In this document: in pieces, positions 1-6,250 of the stretch
Layout: every line of letters begins with the position of its first letter
Numbering within the stretch: position 1 is the first letter of the stretch
From: Chitinophagaceae bacterium
GTDB lineage: Bacteria > Bacteroidota > Bacteroidia > Chitinophagales > Chitinophagaceae
Length of the DNA: 36,293 bases
Direction: 5' to 3'
Assembly (NCBI GenBank): GCA_947458625.1
Contig: CANGZN010000004.1
Coordinates: 1-36,293 of the forward strand
Notes under the pieces: generated by a model
The model's database searches: none
What the model was told of the DNA's origin: nothing
Seen by the model: only the letters and a program-made list of their open reading frames with translations
Translations under genes and position numbers: made by a program

Positions 1-311
1 ATACCCATGCGGAAGATCGCGTTGTCGAGACGAGCCTCGAGCAATTTGATCAGGTTCTCACCAGTGGCACCCTTACGACGGGCAGCCTCTTCAAATGTTT
101 TACGGAATTGACGCTCCAGTACCCCGTAGGTATACTTGGCTTTTTGCTTCTCGCGCAATTGCAGCGCGAATTCGCCCAGGGTTTTACGCTTGCGCTTTTC
201 CCCGTGCTGACCGGGAGGATTGCTGTTCTTTCCCAGCCATTTTCCATTTCCCAGAATGGGCTCCCCGAAAATGCGGGAGATCTTGGTCTTTGGACCGTTG
301 TACCTTGCCAT
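1..311 (-). CDS. rpsD: 30S ribosomal protein S4 (partial, N-terminal part)
   Basis: N-terminal 103 residues of ribosomal protein uS4, a primary 16S rRNA binder that nucleates assembly of the small subunit. The start is the ATG whose reverse complement is at 309-311; the reading frame then stays open to the left window edge, so the C-terminal half is missing only because the window ends. The protein opens [17 protein letters not shown], typical of bacterial S4, and continues through a basic stretch ([23 protein letters not shown]) to the beginning of the S4 RNA-binding region ([13 protein letters not shown]). It is the last visible gene of the infA-rpmJ-rpsM-rpsK-rpsD run and is separated from rpsK by a 133 nt spacer with hairpins. 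In many bacteria S4 is an autoregulator of this operon; whether it acts on this spacer is not shown. Family identity is certain. Confidence 0.97.
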   Translation of the reverse strand, partial: MARYNGPKTKISRIFGEPILGNGKWLGKNSNPPGQHGEKRKRKTLGEFALQLREKQKAKYTYGVLERQFRKTFEEAARRKGATGENLIKLLEARLDNAIFRMG

Positions 312-326
312 GTTAGTTGTTCATTT

Positions 327-367
327 AAGCTTTTTTAGAAACCGGCACCACGATCCGTAAAAAGCTT
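327..367 (-). promoter_or_regulatory. Possible rpsD leader stem-loop
   Basis: A 9 bp perfect stem (AAGCTTTTT at 327-335 pairing with AAAAAGCTT at 359-367) encloses a 23 nt loop, ending 16 nt before the rpsD ATG on the minus strand. It is AT-rich, so chance is possible, but the position directly upstream of the gene for an autoregulatory ribosomal protein makes a leader structure plausible. Function is inference. Confidence 0.35.
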
Positions 368-423
368 TGAAAAAATCAATCGGATGCCCTTTGTTGAAAT
401 GAAACCAGACAGGCTATGTCAAT

Positions 424-441
424 GAGTGGCCGAAGCCACTC
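424..441 (-). other. UUCG-tetraloop hairpin after rpsK
   Basis: On the minus strand the RNA reads GAGUGGC-UUCG-GCCACUC: a perfect 7 bp stem with a C(UUCG)G tetraloop, beginning 3 nt after the rpsK stop codon. No U-tract follows, so it is not a standard intrinsic terminator. It could be an mRNA 3'-end stabiliser, a processing or attenuation element, or part of a ribosomal-protein leader for rpsD. Confidence 0.7.
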
Positions 442-444
442 GGT

Positions 445-852
445 TTACACACGACGTTTCTTAGGCGGACGGCAGCCGTTGTGCGGCATGGGCGTCACGT
501 CCTTGATCATAACGATCTCGATTCCGTTCTGTGACAGTGAGCGGATCGCTCCTTCACGGCCGGAACCAGGACCTTTTACATATACATCCACCCGCTTCAA
601 TCCAGCATCAGTAGCTGTCTTGGCAGCATCTGCTGCAGCCATTTGAGCGGCATAGGGTGTATTTTTCTTAGAACCGCGGAAGCCCATTTTACCGGCGCTG
701 CTCCAAGAAATGACCTGACCTGTTTTGTTGGTCAAGCTAACGATGATGTTGTTGAAGGTGGCTGAGATGTGGGCATCGCCATAGGCGTCCACTTTTACCA
801 CCCGCTTCTTTGCAGCGGCTTTGGCGCTGGGCTGTTGTTGTGCTTTTGCCAT
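445..852 (-). CDS. rpsK: 30S ribosomal protein S11
   Basis: Ribosomal protein uS11 (135 aa), part of the platform of the small subunit where it contacts 16S rRNA near the mRNA exit channel. The sequence contains the family hallmarks [36 protein letters not shown] and the C-terminal [18 protein letters not shown]. The N-terminus has a short lysine/alanine/glutamine-rich extension ([17 protein letters not shown]) as often seen in Bacteroidota. Length is normal for the family. The spacer to rpsM upstream is 149 nt, unusually long for this operon, and contains a strong hairpin; the spacer to rpsD downstream is 133 nt with a UUCG hairpin. It is presumably co-transcribed from the infA promoter, but the spacers leave room for processing or partial termination. 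Confidence 0.98.
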   Translation of the reverse strand: MAKAQQQPSAKAAAKKRVVKVDAYGDAHISATFNNIIVSLTNKTGQVISWSSAGKMGFRGSKKNTPYAAQMAAADAAKTATDAGLKRVDVYVKGPGSGREGAIRSLSQNGIEIVMIKDVTPMPHNGCRPPKKRRV

Positions 853-887
853 TTTTTCTGTTTAGGTAGTCAACTGGTTTGGTTTCA

Positions 888-900
888 CCGGCTGGGCCGG
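888..900 (-). other. Short GC-rich hairpin in rpsM-rpsK spacer
   Basis: CCGGC (888-892) and GCCGG (896-900) form a 5 bp stem with a 3 nt loop, about 35 nt upstream of the rpsK start on the minus strand. Weak on its own; listed because it lies in the same spacer as the 12 bp hairpin at 969-995. Confidence 0.3.
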
Positions 901-968
901 GACTGTTTCCTTTCCTCCCGCCGACTTACGAGGCGATCCGGATCAAAAACAGATTCAGGGGGTAAGTC

Positions 969-995
969 CGATTCCCGGTCATGGACCGGGAATCG
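969..995 (-). other. Strong 12 bp hairpin directly after rpsM
   Basis: Perfect 12 bp stem (CGATTCCCGGTC at 969-980 with GACCGGGAATCG at 984-995) and a 3 nt loop, starting 6 nt after the rpsM stop codon in the minus-strand transcript. The sequence after it (GACTTACCCCC) has no U-tract, so it is not a canonical intrinsic terminator. It is a candidate processing, pausing or regulatory element between rpsM and rpsK. Confidence 0.7.
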
Positions 996-1001
996 TCAAG
1001 C

Positions 1002-1382
1002 TTATTTCTTAGCTGCCTTCTTTTTACCGGCAACTGTCTTACGCTTTCCTTTACGGGTACGGCTGTTGGTCTTGGTACGCTGACCACGAACCGGCAGTCC
1101 CTTACGGTGACGAAGTCCACGGTAGCAAGCGATATCAAGCAAACGCTTGATGCTCATCTGCACCTCCGAACGCAACTGACCTTCCACCTTGAATTCCTCC
1201 GTAATGGTATTACGGATAGCGTTCAGGTCCTCATCGTTCCACTGGTTCACTTTCTTACTGCGGTCAATGTTGTTCTTGTCCAGGATGTACTTAGCGGTAG
1301 AGGGACCGATACCATAGATATAGGTCAGTCCGATCTCACCTCTTTTGTTCTTCGGTAAATCAACGCCGGCGATACGAGCCAT
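1002..1382 (-). CDS. rpsM: 30S ribosomal protein S13
   Basis: Ribosomal protein uS13 (126 aa), located in the head of the small subunit, contacting P-site tRNA and forming bridges to the large subunit. Recognised from the start [20 protein letters not shown], the helix-turn segment [16 protein letters not shown], the motif [20 protein letters not shown] and the very basic C-terminal tail ([16 protein letters not shown]) that enters the decoding region. Length is normal. It lies 34 nt downstream of rpmJ with no structure in between, and is followed after 6 nt by a 12 bp hairpin that separates it from rpsK. Confidence 0.98.
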   Translation of the reverse strand: MARIAGVDLPKNKRGEIGLTYIYGIGPSTAKYILDKNNIDRSKKVNQWNDEDLNAIRNTITEEFKVEGQLRSEVQMSIKRLLDIACYRGLRHRKGLPVRGQRTKTNSRTRKGKRKTVAGKKKAAKK

Positions 1383-1416
1383 AATTTATACTTGATGATG
1401 TTTAATGAATGTTAGA

Positions 1417-1533
1417 TCAACCCTGACGCTGCTTGAAGCGAGGATTCTTCTTGTTGATGATGTACAGTTTTCCTTTGCGACGGACGATCTTACAATCGAC
1501 ACTGCGCTTTTTGATGGAGGCTCTTACTTTCAT
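1417..1533 (-). CDS. rpmJ: 50S ribosomal protein L36
   Basis: Ribosomal protein bL36, 38 aa, a small basic protein of the large subunit. The reading frame starts [20 protein letters not shown] and ends [12 protein letters not shown] before a TGA stop. Only one cysteine is visible (C14), at the position of the CxxC pair of the zinc-binding form, so this is the zinc-free (C-minus) type. It lies between infA (29 nt upstream) and rpsM (34 nt downstream), the standard order in bacteria. It is shorter than most automatic gene-length cut-offs and easy to miss. Confidence 0.96.
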   Translation of the reverse strand: MKVRASIKKRSVDCKIVRRKGKLYIINKKNPRFKQRQG

Positions 1534-1562
1534 AATCTGTTTTTGTGCGCCTTCGTTTAAAA

Positions 1563-1781
1563 TTATTTATATCGGAAATTGATCCGGCCGCGGGTTAAGT
1601 CGTACGGAGACAATTCCACCCCCACTTTGTCACCTGGCAAGATCCGGATGTAGTGCATGCGCATTTTACCGGAGATCGTTGCCAAGATCTCATGTCCATT
1701 TTCCAGCCTTACACGAAACATGGCGTTGGAGAGGGCCTCCAGAATGATGCCATCTTGCTTGATCAGGGGTTGTTTGGACAT
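1563..1781 (-). CDS. infA: Translation initiation factor IF-1
   Basis: IF-1 (72 aa), an OB-fold protein that binds the ribosomal A site during initiation. The sequence [20 protein letters not shown]...[51 protein letters not shown] is full length for the family with the conserved GKMR and PYDLTRGRI motifs. A longer in-frame extension exists up to 1886, but it would translate through the TAnnTTTG promoter and the hmgA terminator, so the ATG at 1779-1781 is the start. The gene upstream on the same strand is hmgA, not map or secY, so the usual link between the spc-type ribosomal operon and infA is absent here and infA starts the transcription unit. Confidence 0.97.
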   Translation of the reverse strand: MSKQPLIKQDGIILEALSNAMFRVRLENGHEILATISGKMRMHYIRILPGDKVGVELSPYDLTRGRINFRYK

Positions 1782-1796
1782 ATGAAATTGGGGGTG

Positions 1797-1804
1797 CAAA
1801 GATA
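1797..1804 (-). promoter_or_regulatory. Promoter -7 box (TATCTTTG) for infA operon
   Basis: On the minus strand TATCTTTG is a perfect match to the Bacteroidota TAnnTTTG -7 element, 15 nt before the infA ATG. No clear TTTG -33 element is seen at the expected distance. It would drive infA-rpmJ-rpsM-rpsK-rpsD. Confidence 0.7.
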
Positions 1805-1837
1805 CAGGGGCAACCCCAAAAAAAGAAGGGAGGCGTG

Positions 1838-1870
1838 AAAAAAAATAATCAGGGGGTAAATTCCTGATTA
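1838..1870 (-). terminator. Intrinsic terminator of hmgA
   Basis: On the minus strand TAATCAGG (complement of 1863-1870) pairs with CCTGATTA (complement of 1846-1853) around a 9 nt loop and is followed by eight T residues (complement of 1838-1845). It lies 35 nt after the hmgA stop and upstream of the infA promoter, separating the two units. Confidence 0.85.
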
Positions 1871-1905
1871 TCAGTCCGAAAGACAACGATGGTCTGGGTG
1901 GTTGG

Positions 1906-3063
1906 CTATTCCGCCCAACTCATCACATAGTCTTGATTCTCAATTGCTAAAGCCTGCTTGGTGAGTTTCAAGGGCCGGAAAGTGTCGACCATAACCGCCA
2001 ATTCCTTGGTCTCCTTGGCGCCGATGCTCTTTTCAACGGCACCCGGATGGGGGCCATGCGGAATACCTGCGGGATGCAAGGTGATCATCCCCTTTGTGAC
2101 ATGTTTGCGGCTCATGAATTCACCATCCACATAGTACAATACTTCATCACTATCGATATTGCTGTGGTTGTAAGGAGCCGGTATACCCTGCGGATGGTAA
2201 TCATACATCCGTGGAACGAATGAACAAACCACGAACGCCTCGGCTTCAAATGTTTGGTGGATCGGCGGCGGCATGTGTACGCGTCCGGTGATCGGCTCGA
2301 AGTCGTGGATAGAGAAAATATACGGATAGCAACAACCATCCCACCCGATCACATCGAAAGGATGCGTACCGTAGTGAAGTCCGTACAACATACCCTGCTT
2401 TTTGGCACGGATCAAAAAATCACCTGCCTGGTCGAAGGTCTCGAGGTCTTGCGGGGGACGGATATCCCGCTCACAATAGGGCGAATGCTCCATCAACTGC
2501 CCATACTTACTCAAATACCGCTTTGGAAAGCGCAACGGAGAAAAGGATTCCACGATGAATAACCGATTATCGGGGGTATCGAAATGGATCTGGTAAATCG
2601 TGCCGCGAGGTAAGACAATATAATCGCCATAAGAGAATGGCAGTTGTCCATACGGCGTACAAACTTTACCACTTCCTTCGTGCACGAATATCATTTCATC
2701 TGCATCGGTATTCTTGAAAAAATAATCGGTGGTGCTTTTGCGAGGAGCCGCCAATACAATGTGACAATCATTATTGACTAGAACCGGTATCCGACTCTCC
2801 AAATAATCATCAGCCGGCGGCACCTTGAATCCTTCCAGACTCCGGTGTTTCAGCATTTTTTCCTCTGCCACCTGAGGTGATACATCCACCTGCGGCTCTG
2901 TCTTGATGATCTGCGTGGGTGGATGGCAATGGTATAGAAGTGAATAATCGTTGCTGAATCCCTCCGTGGAGAACAATTGCTCGCTGTACAATCCGCCGTC
3001 AGGCTTACGAAACTGCGTGTGACGCTTGTGTGGGATCTGGCCGAGTGTATGGTAATGAGGCAT
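1906..3063 (-). CDS. hmgA: Homogentisate 1,2-dioxygenase
   Basis: Non-haem Fe(II) cupin enzyme (385 aa) that opens the ring of homogentisate to maleylacetoacetate in phenylalanine/tyrosine degradation. The whole chain follows the Bacteroidota form of the family, from [20 protein letters not shown] through [11 protein letters not shown] and the C-terminal cupin. Candidate iron ligands are H300 and E307 in [16 protein letters not shown] and H336 in [10 protein letters not shown]; the 36-residue spacing of the two histidines matches the human enzyme (H335, H371). No other gene of tyrosine catabolism is next to it in this window, so the pathway partners must be elsewhere. It sits alone, with its own terminator downstream and a purine-rich repeat plus inverted repeat just upstream; no good TAnnTTTG box was found within 100 nt, so its promoter is unclear. 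Confidence 0.95.
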   Translation of the reverse strand: MPHYHTLGQIPHKRHTQFRKPDGGLYSEQLFSTEGFSNDYSLLYHCHPPTQIIKTEPQVDVSPQVAEEKMLKHRSLEGFKVPPADDYLESRIPVLVNNDCHIVLAAPRKSTTDYFFKNTDADEMIFVHEGSGKVCTPYGQLPFSYGDYIVLPRGTIYQIHFDTPDNRLFIVESFSPLRFPKRYLSKYGQLMEHSPYCERDIRPPQDLETFDQAGDFLIRAKKQGMLYGLHYGTHPFDVIGWDGCCYPYIFSIHDFEPITGRVHMPPPIHQTFEAEAFVVCSFVPRMYDYHPQGIPAPYNHSNIDSDEVLYYVDGEFMSRKHVTKGMITLHPAGIPHGPHPGAVEKSIGAKETKELAVMVDTFRPLKLTKQALAIENQDYVMSWAE

Positions 3064-3101
3064 GTGGGAACGTTGGACGATGAAAGATGAAGGATGAAAT
3101 G

Positions 3102-3151
3102 GTAGAATGTAGAAAGTGTAAGGTTTAAACGTTCTACTTTCTACCTTCTAC
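3102..3151. repeat. Inverted repeat centred on GTTTAAAC
   Basis: GTAGAATGTAGAAAGT (3102-3117) is the inverted copy, 15 of 16 matching, of ACTTTCTACCTTCTAC (3136-3151). The midpoint coincides exactly with an 8 bp palindrome GTTTAAAC at 3123-3130. The left side is preceded by GATGAAAGATGAAGGATGAAA. The right arm overlaps the last codons and stop of the four-helix membrane gene. Confidence 0.8.
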
Positions 3152-3579
3152 ATTCCGGGGAACCAAGGTCTGGCGATCGCAGCATCGCGGAAAGGCCAGG
3201 GAACGGCTGCAAGGATAAGCACCAGAGCGATCAGTAATAAGGTTTTGACGGACCGGTAATTCAGATCTTTTGCCTTCCGACGTGCTAGGGTGATCAACAC
3301 CACGCTAGTGATCATCATCACCGGATGCTCCACGAGGTAGAATCGATAAAATCCGTCCTTCATCACCGAAGTTCCTTCAGGCACATTCATCCATCCATAG
3401 CGACCGGCGATGGTCTGATACAAGCCGATCAACAGCATGACATGTGACGTGATCATCAACCAGAGTCCGGTTGATTTGATCTTCTCGCTTTTTACTAACG
3501 AATAGTAAATGCTAACCAGTAGCAATATTAAAATAACCCAACGCAGTAGGCTGTGTAAATGTATAAGTCCGGTAGTCAT
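3148..3579 (-). CDS. Four-helix membrane protein (cytochrome b-like, conserved in Bacteroidota)
   Basis: A 143 aa integral membrane protein with four hydrophobic segments (about residues 9-27, 35-54, 78-94 and 108-126). It matches from memory a small Bacteroidota family sometimes annotated as cytochrome B: N-terminal GLIHLHSLLRW, a second His in ITSHVMLLIGLYQ, the segment YRFYLVEHPVMM and the invariant-looking C-terminus PWPFRDAAIARPWFPGM. The paired histidines in helices 1-3 are consistent with haem or metal binding, but this is inference. I chose the ATG at 3577-3579 because the longer frame begins inside the TATATTTG promoter. It lies between the barrel-like gene and hmgA on the same strand but has its own promoter. 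Function is unknown. Confidence 0.85.
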   Translation of the reverse strand: MTTGLIHLHSLLRWVILILLLVSIYYSLVKSEKIKSTGLWLMITSHVMLLIGLYQTIAGRYGWMNVPEGTSVMKDGFYRFYLVEHPVMMITSVVLITLARRKAKDLNYRSVKTLLLIALVLILAAVPWPFRDAAIARPWFPGM

Positions 3580-3601
3580 ATGGCGTGATTTTGGTGTATC
3601 A

Positions 3602-3609
3602 CAAATATA
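3602..3609 (-). promoter_or_regulatory. Promoter -7 box (TATATTTG)
   Basis: Perfect TAnnTTTG match on the minus strand, 22 nt upstream of the chosen start of the four-helix membrane gene. It supports the downstream ATG as the true start. Confidence 0.65.
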
Positions 3610-3635
3610 CAACTACAGCCTACAGACCCAATTAA

Positions 3636-4940
3636 CTAGAAGGACATGTTCATGTTCCGCATGTCGCCCTCAAAACGGGGATTCACGAAATTATTCAACC
3701 TGGACCCAAACCGATAATTGATCCCAAAACTGGTGAAAAAATTATAGCCGGAGGCCAACTGTCGCTGCCTGGCCAAAACTTCTTGCGGAGAGGCACTCCC
3801 CTTGGGCAGAAAGATCTGGTCGCGGGTAACTCCTCCAAAAGCAGACACAAAAAAGGAAAGTCCGCCCGTGATCCGAACATTGGTAAAGGCATTGATGCCC
3901 AAATTGAAAAAATCCCAATCATTCAAAAAATGTTCACCGAATAGGCCGATTGACAGATTGCCCCATTTCTGATTTTTGGTCATATTCACCCGAACCCCCT
4001 GTGTGTATACCCGCTCTTGCAGCTTGTCATAGATCGTAGAATCGTAATAACGTTGATCCTTTGCTGCCAGTACATAGGATATAGTGAACAGATTATTGTT
4101 CACCTCTTTGTACGGGTAAATATTATATTCTATGCCCAAACTGACCTCTGATCGTAACTTATAGTTGGAAAAAGTACTTTGACTGAACCGAGCATCATAA
4201 GCCCAACTCCAACGATCATTGATGCTTCCGACTAAGTAGTGATACAACGAGAGGTCATGATTGTTAACCGTAAATTCCACTTCCCCGGTCCCATCGTCAT
4301 AGGTGAAAGAGGACTGGTTACGGGATGCGTTCAGGAATAACCCATACTTCCACTTCTCTGTCGTTCGATTCGCTGAAAGATTGGAGCTGTACCGATTACT
4401 CCGATACACAGCATCCGCATTGATGTTCCCGTTCGCACCTACCCGAAATATCCAATAATCCCAGGGGTCTTTGGTTTCTTTCGTTGTATCCGGCCTCCCG
4501 GATGAATCTGTTCGCTCTTTGAATTCAATAGAAAGATTCCCCGGATCCTTCGTGCGAACGACATAAGCAACCAGGCCCGACTTCAGATAAAACAGTAACG
4601 ATTCGCGAATTTCTACATCCGTGGCATTTCTGTCTACATCAAACGACAATGTATCCATCATACCCGCAAAGGCATGCTGCCCGTAATAAATAAGTTGATA
4701 ATGACTGCCTCCACTACCGGTAGGCAAACTCGTGATTAACACGTGTACATCCGCTGCCTGATTGTCCAATGTAAAATCGACACCCTTTATCTCCGTGCGG
4801 ATATAAGTCATATCGCACCAGGTATTCGAACAATCAACAAAAATGGAAAGCCTGCCAGGCAAGTTTCTACCGGACTGTGAATTTGCAGAATAACCTAAGA
4901 ACAAAGGAATAAAAGCGAAAAGCAGGAAGGTCTTGGACAT
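3636..4940 (-). CDS. Putative outer-membrane beta-barrel protein of unknown function
   Basis: A 434 aa exported protein. It begins with a signal peptide (MSKTFLLFAFIPLFLGYSANSQ, cleavage near residue 21). Residues about 25-145 form a soluble domain with the pattern LSIFVDCSNTWCDMTYIRTEI and ADVHVLITSLPTGSGGSHY, which I recognise as a recurrent uncharacterised Bacteroidota domain. The rest, about residues 165-434, alternates short aromatic-rich strands (YHYLVGSINDRWSWAYDARF, LFTISYVLAAKD, FFTSFGINYRFGS) as in an outer-membrane barrel, although the C-terminus continues about 20 residues past the last strand. The start at 4938-4940 gives the signal peptide at the N-terminus; a longer frame to 4976 would bury it. 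A weak promoter-like AATCTTTG lies 19 nt upstream. No function can be assigned. Confidence 0.8.
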   Translation of the reverse strand: MSKTFLLFAFIPLFLGYSANSQSGRNLPGRLSIFVDCSNTWCDMTYIRTEIKGVDFTLDNQAADVHVLITSLPTGSGGSHYQLIYYGQHAFAGMMDTLSFDVDRNATDVEIRESLLFYLKSGLVAYVVRTKDPGNLSIEFKERTDSSGRPDTTKETKDPWDYWIFRVGANGNINADAVYRSNRYSSNLSANRTTEKWKYGLFLNASRNQSSFTYDDGTGEVEFTVNNHDLSLYHYLVGSINDRWSWAYDARFSQSTFSNYKLRSEVSLGIEYNIYPYKEVNNNLFTISYVLAAKDQRYYDSTIYDKLQERVYTQGVRVNMTKNQKWGNLSIGLFGEHFLNDWDFFNLGINAFTNVRITGGLSFFVSAFGGVTRDQIFLPKGSASPQEVLARQRQLASGYNFFTSFGINYRFGSRLNNFVNPRFEGDMRNMNMSF

Positions 4941-4959
4941 TGGTTTGGTTTGAGTCGCG

Positions 4960-4967
4960 CAAAGATT
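4960..4967 (-). promoter_or_regulatory. Weak promoter-like box (AATCTTTG)
   Basis: One mismatch to TAnnTTTG on the minus strand, 19 nt before the start of the putative barrel gene. Position is right but the match is imperfect. Confidence 0.35.
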
Positions 4968-5022
4968 GTCAAACATATCGACCCGAGCATTCCCAATTTG
5001 TTAAACACTTCCCAATCTAAAC

Positions 5023-5070
5023 TCTCATCCCTCATCTCTAAACTCCCACCCTTCACCCTTCACCCTTCAT
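5023..5070. repeat. Pyrimidine-rich tandem repeat (CCCTTCA x3)
   Basis: Three perfect tandem copies of CCCTTCA at 5049-5055, 5056-5062 and 5063-5069, preceded by related CTCATCC/CTCATCT units from 5023. It begins 7 nt downstream of the PD40 gene stop on the minus strand, where the RNA would be purine-rich (GAAGGGT units). It resembles the GATGAAAGATGAAGGATGAA stretch at 3078-3099 on the opposite strand. Confidence 0.8.
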
Positions 5071-5076
5071 CTCCCC

Positions 5077-6162
5077 CTACTCCACCCAATCCGCTACAAA
5101 CACATTCGTATCCCGCGTGCCGCCGTTATTTCGGTTACTGCAGAATACGATTTTCTTACCGTTGGGTGAAAACATTGGAAACGCATCGAAGCCTTTATCA
5201 CGAGAAACCTTTGTGAGATTCGATCCGTCACCATTCATCGTGTATAAATTGAACGGGAAACCGCGCTTGTACTCGTGATTGCTGGCAAAAATGATCCGCT
5301 TACTGTCGGGCATAAACGATGGAGCCCAATTGGCCTGACCCAGTGTCGTGATCTGTTTGGCATTGGATCCGTCGGCATTGGCTACCCAAACCTCCATATT
5401 GGTTGGCGCCACCAAATGCTCGGCCAGTAGGTCTTTGTACTCTTTTACTTCGGCCTCCGATTTCGGACGGGAAGCCCTCCAAATGATCTTCTTGCCATCC
5501 GGCGAAAACCAGGCACCTCCATCATATCCTAAATCATAGGTGATCCGCTTCTCCGAACCTGTTTCCAGATTCATGATGTACAATTCGATATCACCGTCTT
5601 TATCACTGGTATAAAGCATCAACTTGCCATCGGGAGAAAGCGTAGCCTCGGCATCATATCCGGGTGCATTCGTCAGTTGCTTGACAATATTTCCTTTCAG
5701 GTCGGACATGAAAATATCGAAAGACGGATACAAAGGCCAGATATACTTGTTGCCGTATTTGGCACGGTCTGGTACCGGCGGGCAATCCCCCGAACCCAAA
5801 TGCGTGGAAGCGTAGATGATATGCTTGTCGTCTTTCGTAAAAAAAGCGCAAGTGGTTCGACCCTTACCGGTGCTTACCAACTGATAAGAAAAGGGACGAT
5901 TCTTCTTCTTGGGCAATTTGCCATAATAGATCTGATCACAAGGGATGCCATCCTTCATGCTGGTACGTTGAAATACCAGGGATTTTCCATCATAACTCCA
6001 ATAAGCTTCCGCATTATCACCCCCGAAGGTGAGCTGACGCATGTTCCGAAAATGCTTCTCCTCAGGAAGTCGAAGTGTATCGTCGGACTGAGCCGATACC
6101 ATTAAAGTGGCGCTTACCAGTAAGCAGGTGGCAATGAAAACAGCTGATTGTCGTTTAAACAT
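5077..6162 (-). CDS. PD40 (TolB-like) beta-propeller exported protein
   Basis: A 361 aa exported protein built from WD40-like PD40 repeats as in the TolB propeller. A signal peptide is visible (MFKRQSAVFIATCLLVSATLMVSAQS, cleavage near residue 25). The repeats show the family pattern of hydrophobic strand plus SPDGK: WSYDGKSLVFQR, ATLSPDGKLMLYTSDKDGD, AWFSPDGKKIIWRAS, SFMPDSKRIIFASN and MFSPNGKKIVFCSNRN, followed by NADGSNAKQIT and NGDGSNLTKVS. It therefore likely resides in the periplasm or on the cell surface and binds a protein or peptide; there is no catalytic domain. The ATG at 6160-6162 is chosen because it starts the signal peptide and lies 17 nt after a perfect TAATTTTG box. It is not next to tolA, tolQ or pal, so it is unlikely to be TolB itself. 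Confidence 0.88.
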   Translation of the reverse strand: MFKRQSAVFIATCLLVSATLMVSAQSDDTLRLPEEKHFRNMRQLTFGGDNAEAYWSYDGKSLVFQRTSMKDGIPCDQIYYGKLPKKKNRPFSYQLVSTGKGRTTCAFFTKDDKHIIYASTHLGSGDCPPVPDRAKYGNKYIWPLYPSFDIFMSDLKGNIVKQLTNAPGYDAEATLSPDGKLMLYTSDKDGDIELYIMNLETGSEKRITYDLGYDGGAWFSPDGKKIIWRASRPKSEAEVKEYKDLLAEHLVAPTNMEVWVANADGSNAKQITTLGQANWAPSFMPDSKRIIFASNHEYKRGFPFNLYTMNGDGSNLTKVSRDKGFDAFPMFSPNGKKIVFCSNRNNGGTRDTNVFVADWVE

Positions 6163-6179
6163 ATATATGTCTTGTTCCG

Positions 6180-6187
6180 CAAAATTA
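6180..6187 (-). promoter_or_regulatory. Promoter -7 box (TAATTTTG) for PD40 gene
   Basis: Perfect TAnnTTTG match on the minus strand, 17 nt before the PD40 protein start. The long frame to 6234 would read through it, which argues for the start at 6162. Confidence 0.65.
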
Positions 6188-6238
6188 ATCATCCACAACC
6201 GTATCGCCCCCCTCAAAGGGTAAACGGGAAGCAAACAG

Positions 6239-6246
6239 TATTTTTA
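6239..6246 (+). promoter_or_regulatory. Promoter-like box (TATTTTTA), 4 nt before ATG
   Basis: Matches TAnnTTTR. It ends exactly 4 nt before the ATG of the TPR lipoprotein, so transcription would start at or within a few nt of the start codon. Confidence 0.5.
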
Positions 6247-6250
6247 CAGC

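Noticed and set aside
1782-1886. N-terminal extension of IF-1
   Set aside because: The extension would translate the promoter box and terminator region and is not seen in the 72-residue family.
5023-5070. Tandem repeats as a CRISPR array
   Set aside because: Units are 7 nt without spacers and no cas gene is present, so this is a simple repeat.
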